Assembly (NCBI RefSeq): GCF_018613605.1
Contig: NZ_JAGGPU010000008.1
Coordinates: 124,001 to 188,000 of the forward strand
Origin: Pedobacter sp. ISL-64
GTDB taxonomy: Bacteria; Bacteroidota; Bacteroidia; Sphingobacteriales; Sphingobacteriaceae
DNA: 64,000 bases
Reading direction: 5' to 3'
In this document: piece after piece, positions 60,328 to 64,000 of the stretch
How positions within the stretch are numbered: position 1 is the first letter of the stretch
Layout: each line of letters opens with the position of its first letter
Made by a program: the position numbers and the translations under genes
Notes under the pieces: generated by a model
Database searches by the model: none
What the model saw: only the letters and a program-made list of their open reading frames with translations
Told to the model about the DNA's origin: nothing

Positions 60328-61185
60328 ATGAAAAAAATATTTTTAATGGTTTTATTGTCTTGCAGTCTGGTGGGTTTTGCTCAAACAGTAACAGAGCCGG
60401 CTAATAATCCAAAAGAATGGTCTCAAGCTACAGAGCCATTTAGAATTGCAGGTAATCTATATTATGTAGGCACTTATGATTTAGCTTCTTATTTAATTGT
60501 AACAGAAAAAGGAAATATATTAATAAATACAGGTTTAGCTAATTCGCTTTCAATAATAAAAGAAAATATAAAAGCTTTGGGATTTGATTATAAATCAATC
60601 AAAATTTTGCTCTTAACCCAAGCTCATTTTGATCATTTGGGTGCGATGTCTGAGATTAAAAAAGAAACCGGTGCAAAACTTTATGTAGATGAGAAAGATG
60701 CGGACGCTCTTGAAACAGGCGGAAAATTGGATTATGAGCTTGGAAAATATGGCATAAGTTTCAAGCCTGTAAAACCTGATTTCCTATTGAAGAATAACGA
60801 TAAGATTAAATTAGGCAACACTACTTTAACAATGCTTCATCATCCTGGGCATACTAAAGGATCGTGTAGTTTTATATTTGATACGAAAGATAAAAATTCT
60901 AGCTACAAAATTTTGATTGCCAATATGCCATCCATAATTGTTGATAGAAAATTCTCAGAAATAGCATCATATAAAGATATCCAAAAAGATTATACCGAAA
61001 CTTTTAAGGCAATGAAAAAGCTTGACTTTGATCTTTGGGTTGCCTCTCACGCAAGTCAGTTTGAGCTCCATGATAAACGTAAATCAGGAGCCCCTTATAA
61101 TCCAAAAATCTTTATGGATAAAAGTAAATTTTTCAAGAATCTTGAAGATCTGGAAAATGTTTTCCTCGAAAAAATAAAAAATTAA
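60328..61185 (+). CDS. Subclass B3 metallo-beta-lactamase, GOB-like (Gln in the first zinc site)
   Basis: A 285-residue exported protein (signal MKKIFLMVLLSCSLVGFA). The zinc motif is QAHFDH (Gln98, His100, Asp102, His103), with His175 in HHPGHTKGS and His241 in ASHASQFELHDK. This is the B3 layout with Gln replacing the usual first His, as established for GOB enzymes. It opens beta-lactam rings, often carbapenems, in the periplasm. Start ATG at 60328; TTG at 60322 is possible. It is 25 bp after the protease-barrel gene and ends in its own terminator. Confidence 0.92.
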   Translation: MKKIFLMVLLSCSLVGFAQTVTEPANNPKEWSQATEPFRIAGNLYYVGTYDLASYLIVTEKGNILINTGLANSLSIIKENIKALGFDYKSIKILLLTQAHFDHLGAMSEIKKETGAKLYVDEKDADALETGGKLDYELGKYGISFKPVKPDFLLKNNDKIKLGNTTLTMLHHPGHTKGSCSFIFDTKDKNSSYKILIANMPSIIVDRKFSEIASYKDIQKDYTETFKAMKKLDFDLWVASHASQFELHDKRKSGAPYNPKIFMDKSKFFKNLEDLENVFLEKIKN

Positions 61186-61202
61186 CCTTCTCCTAACTTG
61201 TT

Positions 61203-61236
61203 AAAAGCGATTAAATACAAATAATCGCTTTTTTTA
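61203..61236 (+). terminator. Intrinsic terminator of the beta-lactamase gene
   Basis: An 11-bp stem AAAAGCGATTA/TAATCGCTTTT with an 8-nt loop and a T-run. Confidence 0.88.
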
Positions 61237-61277
61237 TGGAGATAGTTTAATTTCTTTTAGTTTAATAAACGTAACAA

Positions 61278-61628
61278 TTAAGACAAACTCGTAAATGATA
61301 GTTTTACCTGATTGCTTATATTCCGATGTAAAAGAATATTTTCGAAATCGAGCCCTATAGTTAAATCAATCCAATCTGGATTACAAGATCTTACCAAACG
61401 TTCTTTTTGCATGCGTGTAAACCGACTAATTGATTTAAAACGCAGCAAAGCCTGTGCTTCTGTTTTAAATTCTTCAAAATAAACCAGACGGGTTAATTGC
61501 TGCCCGTTATCAAAAAATAAGTTTGGCATCTGTTTGTAGAAATCCAGTGTCTTCATTAAATCAGAGCTCATGCCCACGTGCATACTTGTACGATTTCTGT
61601 CGGTAACGATATAAACAAACTTTTTCAT
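61278..61628 (-). CDS. GIY-YIG domain protein (UvrC-like fold, small)
   Basis: A 116-residue protein starting MKKFVYIVTDRNRTSMHVG at 61628. The segment Y-I-V followed by HVGMSSDL occupies the place of the GIY-YIG motif, and the later LVYFEEFKTEAQALLRFKSI and NPDWIDL fit short GIY-YIG family proteins. The Tyr of YIG is replaced by HVG, so nuclease activity is uncertain. It is divergent from the S24 regulator and shares its operator region. Confidence 0.72.
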   Translation of the reverse strand: MKKFVYIVTDRNRTSMHVGMSSDLMKTLDFYKQMPNLFFDNGQQLTRLVYFEEFKTEAQALLRFKSISRFTRMQKERLVRSCNPDWIDLTIGLDFENILLHRNISNQVKLSFTSLS

Positions 61629-61690
61629 GATCTTATGTTTAAAACTTAAAACTAAACTATTTAGTATACCCTCTTGCAATTCAAAATAAT

Positions 61691-61735
61691 ATTACTAACT
61701 TTATGAGCATAAAATTACTAATTATTTTAGTAATT
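61691..61735. promoter_or_regulatory. Putative operator of the XRE/S24 regulator
   Basis: A perfect 9-bp inverted repeat, AATTACTAA at 61713-61721 and TTAGTAATT at 61727-61735 with a 5-bp spacer, plus an extra half-site ATTACTAA at 61691-61698. It lies between the two divergent genes, ending 26 bp before the regulator start. Confidence 0.6.
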
Positions 61736-61761
61736 CCAAATTTATTTTAAAATTTATTTTT

Positions 61762-62538
61762 ATGTCAAATATTTCAAATAATTTAAAGTACCTCAGGAAG
61801 AAAAAAGGCCATACACAGCAAAATTTCGCTGATATAATGGAAATCAAGAGATCGCTCATCGGGGCTTACGAGGAAGACCGGGCGGAACCTAAATATGATT
61901 TGCTAAAAAAAATAGCCGAATACTTTGATCTTACTATCGATGAATTCATCAATGAGAAAATATCTGACAGCTGGAAACCGAAGCCAAAAAGCCAGGGATC
62001 TAACCTAAGGGTACTGAGCATTTCTGTTGATCAGAACGATCGCGAAAACATCGAATTGGTTCCGGTTAAAGCAAGCGCTGGTTATTTGAACGGTTTTTCT
62101 GATCCTCAATATATTAGCGACCTACCGAAATTTCAACTTCCCTTAGCCGCATTAAGACAAGGTACCTTTAGGGCTTTTGAAATTATGGGCGATAGTATGT
62201 TACCTGTTCAACCGGGCAGTGTGATTATTGGCGAATACCTGGATAACTGGAATGAAGTAAAAACCGGCGAAACGTACATCGTGATTAGTAAAAATGAAGG
62301 TGTAGTATACAAAAGAGCAGGTAACCGTTTCAGAGAGAATAAAGATTTAAAGCTGATATCAGATAATAAGGTATATGATGCCTATACAATTGCTGCCGAC
62401 GACATCCTGGAAATCTGGAAAGCCAAGGCATATATATCTACCTCATTACCAGAACCTGCACCAGATCCAACAATGGAAACTTTGACCCAGATGATGGCGC
62501 AAATGCAGAAATCAATCTCTCAGTTAAATAAAAATTAA
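61762..62538 (+). CDS. XRE-HTH regulator with S24 (LexA/CI-type) peptidase domain
   Basis: A 258-residue protein. Residues 5-62 form an XRE helix-turn-helix (LRKKKGHTQQNFADIMEIKRSL). The S24 domain has the cleavage site Ala106-Gly107 (KASAGYLNG), nucleophile Ser145 in MGDSM and general base Lys184 in VVYKRAG. These are the residues of self-cleaving LexA/CI repressors. It may respond to DNA damage or other stress by self-cleavage. No phage genes surround it, so it is more likely a chromosomal stress regulator than a prophage repressor. Confidence 0.9.
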   Translation: MSNISNNLKYLRKKKGHTQQNFADIMEIKRSLIGAYEEDRAEPKYDLLKKIAEYFDLTIDEFINEKISDSWKPKPKSQGSNLRVLSISVDQNDRENIELVPVKASAGYLNGFSDPQYISDLPKFQLPLAALRQGTFRAFEIMGDSMLPVQPGSVIIGEYLDNWNEVKTGETYIVISKNEGVVYKRAGNRFRENKDLKLISDNKVYDAYTIAADDILEIWKAKAYISTSLPEPAPDPTMETLTQMMAQMQKSISQLNKN

Positions 62539-62617
62539 CATTTTTTAACAAGGCCCGATTAAACCGTTTGCATTTTTATGTATCTATTGATTTAACAAAC
62601 ACATAAAAAAACAGAAC

Positions 62618-63070
62618 ATGAAAAAGGCAATTTTAACAATAGCAATTGCAGTAATGGGATTAACCGCTGCATTTGCTCAAGACACTACAAAGAGAGTAAG
62701 ACGGGCAATGCCTAAAATGACTGCCGAGCAAAGAGCAGAAAAGGTTACCGCCAGATTAGAGAAACAGCTAAGCTTAACCGCTGATCAAAAGACCAAAATT
62801 TACGCCATTGAATTGGAAAACGCAAAGAAAATGGAGGCTTGGAGATCTGCTGATCAAGGCGATATGAAAGGCAAAATGAAAGAACGTAAAGCCGCTATTG
62901 ACGAGCAAAAAGCTAAAATAGATGGCATTTTAACTGCTGAACAAAAAACCAAAATGGATGCTTTCCGCGCCGAAGCCAAAGAAAAGGGTGAGAAAATGAG
63001 AAAAGGAATGGGTGGAAGAGGTAAAAAAGACAAAGCACCCGTAGTTTCTAATCCTCCTGCACAAGGATAA
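62618..63070 (+). CDS. DUF4890 periplasmic helical protein (Spy/CpxP-like)
   Basis: A 150-residue exported protein (signal MKKAILTIAIAVMGLTAAFA). The mature part is a Lys/Met-rich helical hairpin with two repeats of the LTADQKTKI/LTAEQKTKM kind (KQLSLTADQKTKIYAIELEN; GILTAEQKTKMDAFRAE), matching DUF4890 and resembling the LTxxQ repeats of Spy/CpxP chaperones. It ends in a Gly/Lys-rich tail. It may protect envelope proteins or bind metals; unproven. Confidence 0.87.
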   Translation: MKKAILTIAIAVMGLTAAFAQDTTKRVRRAMPKMTAEQRAEKVTARLEKQLSLTADQKTKIYAIELENAKKMEAWRSADQGDMKGKMKERKAAIDEQKAKIDGILTAEQKTKMDAFRAEAKEKGEKMRKGMGGRGKKDKAPVVSNPPAQG

Positions 63071-63101
63071 ATAGTTCAAACATTAATTAATTATATTTTT
63101 G

Positions 63102-63134
63102 AAAGCGTTCCGATTATTCGGGGCGCTTTTTTTA
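63102..63134 (+). terminator. Intrinsic terminator after the DUF4890 gene
   Basis: An 11-bp stem AAAGCGTTCCG/CGGGGCGCTTT with two G-U pairs, loop ATTATT and a T-run. Confidence 0.85.
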
Positions 63135-63144
63135 CTTTTGAACG

Positions 63145-64000
63145 ATGAGCAAAATTGAACAGTTTCTTAACGGTAAACTTCAGGAACGAAAAGATAACCT
63201 TTCGATCAGGAATTTATCGACGAACATCCCTCCTTTTGATTTTTGTTCTAATGATTATTTAGGTTTTGCCAGATCCGATGAATTAAAAAAACAGATTGAC
63301 GATACCATAACCACACGCTCCAATTACCTGAACGGAGCTGGAGGTTCGCGACTGTTAAGCGGAAATACCGCGTTTACTGAAGAAACCGAGCAGTTTATTG
63401 CCGATTTTCACCTGGCCGAAAGTGGATTGATCTTTAATTCCGGTTATGATGCCAATGTAGGGCTATTATCAAGCATCCCGCAGCGCGGCGACACCATTAT
63501 TACTGACGAATTGATTCACGCCAGCATTATAGATGGCTGCAGGTTAAGCCACGCTACGCGTTATAAATTCCTTCATAACGATATAAACGATCTTGAAACC
63601 AAACTGAAACTGGCAAAAGGAAACATATTTGTAGTGGCAGAAAGCGTTTATTCTATGGATGGAGATATTGCACCATTAATAGAGCTATCTAACCTTTGTG
63701 AGCGCTACCAGGCCAACCTGATTGTAGATGAAGCTCATGCTACGGGAGTTTTTGGTGCAAGGGGCAGCGGATTGATCAACCAGCTTAACCTGACCAGTAA
63801 AGTATTTGCACGAATTGTAACCTTTGGAAAAGCCTTAGGCGTACACGGAGCCATTATTTTAGGAAGTAAAAACTTACGCCATTACCTTATTAATTTTGCA
63901 AGATCGTTCATTTACACCACAGCTGCTCCCATTCATAATATAGTTGCGGTTAGATCGGCATACCAACACTTAAATAAAATTGATCATCAGCTGATTCATC
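63145..64000 (+). CDS. bioF: 8-amino-7-oxononanoate synthase (biotin synthesis), 3' end beyond window
   Basis: The frame starts ATG at 63145 and is open for 285 codons to the window edge. It is a class-II PLP aminotransferase-like enzyme: FCSNDYLGFA, NYLNGAGGSRLLSGN, LIFNSGYDANVGLLSS, VAESVYSMDGD, LIVDEAHATGVFG and the PLP lysine in TFGKALGVHG. This matches BioF, which condenses pimeloyl-CoA/ACP with alanine. A related alpha-oxoamine synthase (glycine C-acetyltransferase) is possible, but the beginning and motif spacing favour BioF. Confidence 0.88.
   Translation, partial: MSKIEQFLNGKLQERKDNLSIRNLSTNIPPFDFCSNDYLGFARSDELKKQIDDTITTRSNYLNGAGGSRLLSGNTAFTEETEQFIADFHLAESGLIFNSGYDANVGLLSSIPQRGDTIITDELIHASIIDGCRLSHATRYKFLHNDINDLETKLKLAKGNIFVVAESVYSMDGDIAPLIELSNLCERYQANLIVDEAHATGVFGARGSGLINQLNLTSKVFARIVTFGKALGVHGAIILGSKNLRHYLINFARSFIYTTAAPIHNIVAVRSAYQHLNKIDHQLIH

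Noticed and set aside
61762..62538. Prophage repressor
   Set aside because: The S24 regulator has repressor-like features, but neighbouring genes (beta-lactamase, DUF4890, bioF) are chromosomal.
1..64000. CRISPR array, prophage or insertion sequence
   Set aside because: No evenly spaced direct repeats with spacers, no transposase or phage structural genes; the dispersed repeats are palindromic and irregularly spaced.

Overview
The window looks like chromosomal DNA of a Sphingobacteriaceae member (Bacteroidota), most likely Pedobacter or a close relative. It is AT-rich, lacks Shine-Dalgarno-like spacing before most starts, and carries -7 boxes of the Bacteroidota type (TAnnTTTG). Gene content agrees: an ECF sigma/FecR pair, a TonB receptor with HmuY, LytTR regulation, MbnP/MbnH, DUF3857 and DUF4890 proteins, and many lipoproteins. 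No phage or insertion sequence is visible. The genus call is inference from gene families, not from a marker gene.

Layout. 1-2.7 kb: an anti-sigma fragment, an ECF sigma factor, a candidate small RNA and an autonomous LacI regulator flanked by twin operators. 2.7-8.3 kb: a heme locus (AraC regulator, TonB receptor, HmuY lipoprotein, heme oxygenase) with a histone-like small gene inside. 8.5-12.5 kb: response regulator, MscS channel, small basic protein, SpoIIAA-like protein, esterase lipoprotein, Ku. 12.6-16.8 kb: a glycosyltransferase/toroid fusion converging on a GH130 enzyme. 17-22.7 kb: histidine kinase, metallophosphoesterase, DUF763 protein, a DEAD-box helicase with eroded motifs, and a small gene followed by a tRNA-like element. 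23.3-31 kb: L,D-carboxypeptidase, then a TolC-MacA-MacB efflux operon with a LytS/LytTR pair; three direct repeats spaced exactly 21 bp lie upstream of the operon.

31-46 kb: mostly housekeeping and metabolism (Hsp20, thioesterase, FAD-linked oxidase plus FolB, glutaryl-CoA dehydrogenase, a transglutaminase/DUF2569 fusion, lysA, lysC, phosphohexomutase). Two tiny membrane-protein frames lie antisense in the space between lysC and lysA. 47.4-52.9 kb: a co-directional copper/heme-c cluster (Cys-rich protein, MbnP, MbnH-type diheme peroxidase, CDICGC barrel, lipoprotein, YHS protein, SCO, cytochrome c) with no visible methanobactin genes. 53.1-64 kb: RNase P RNA, PPK2, PBP1A, a protease-propeller-barrel protein, a subclass B3 metallo-beta-lactamase with Gln in place of the first zinc His, GIY-YIG protein, a self-cleaving-type XRE/S24 regulator with an operator, a DUF4890 protein and the start of bioF.

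A mosaic family of intergenic palindromic repeats (ends CGTCA...TGACG) occurs at about fourteen places and only between genes. The most interesting items are the copper cluster, this repeat family, the lysC/lysA nested dicistron, the phased repeats before the efflux operon, the eroded helicase, and the tRNA-like element.
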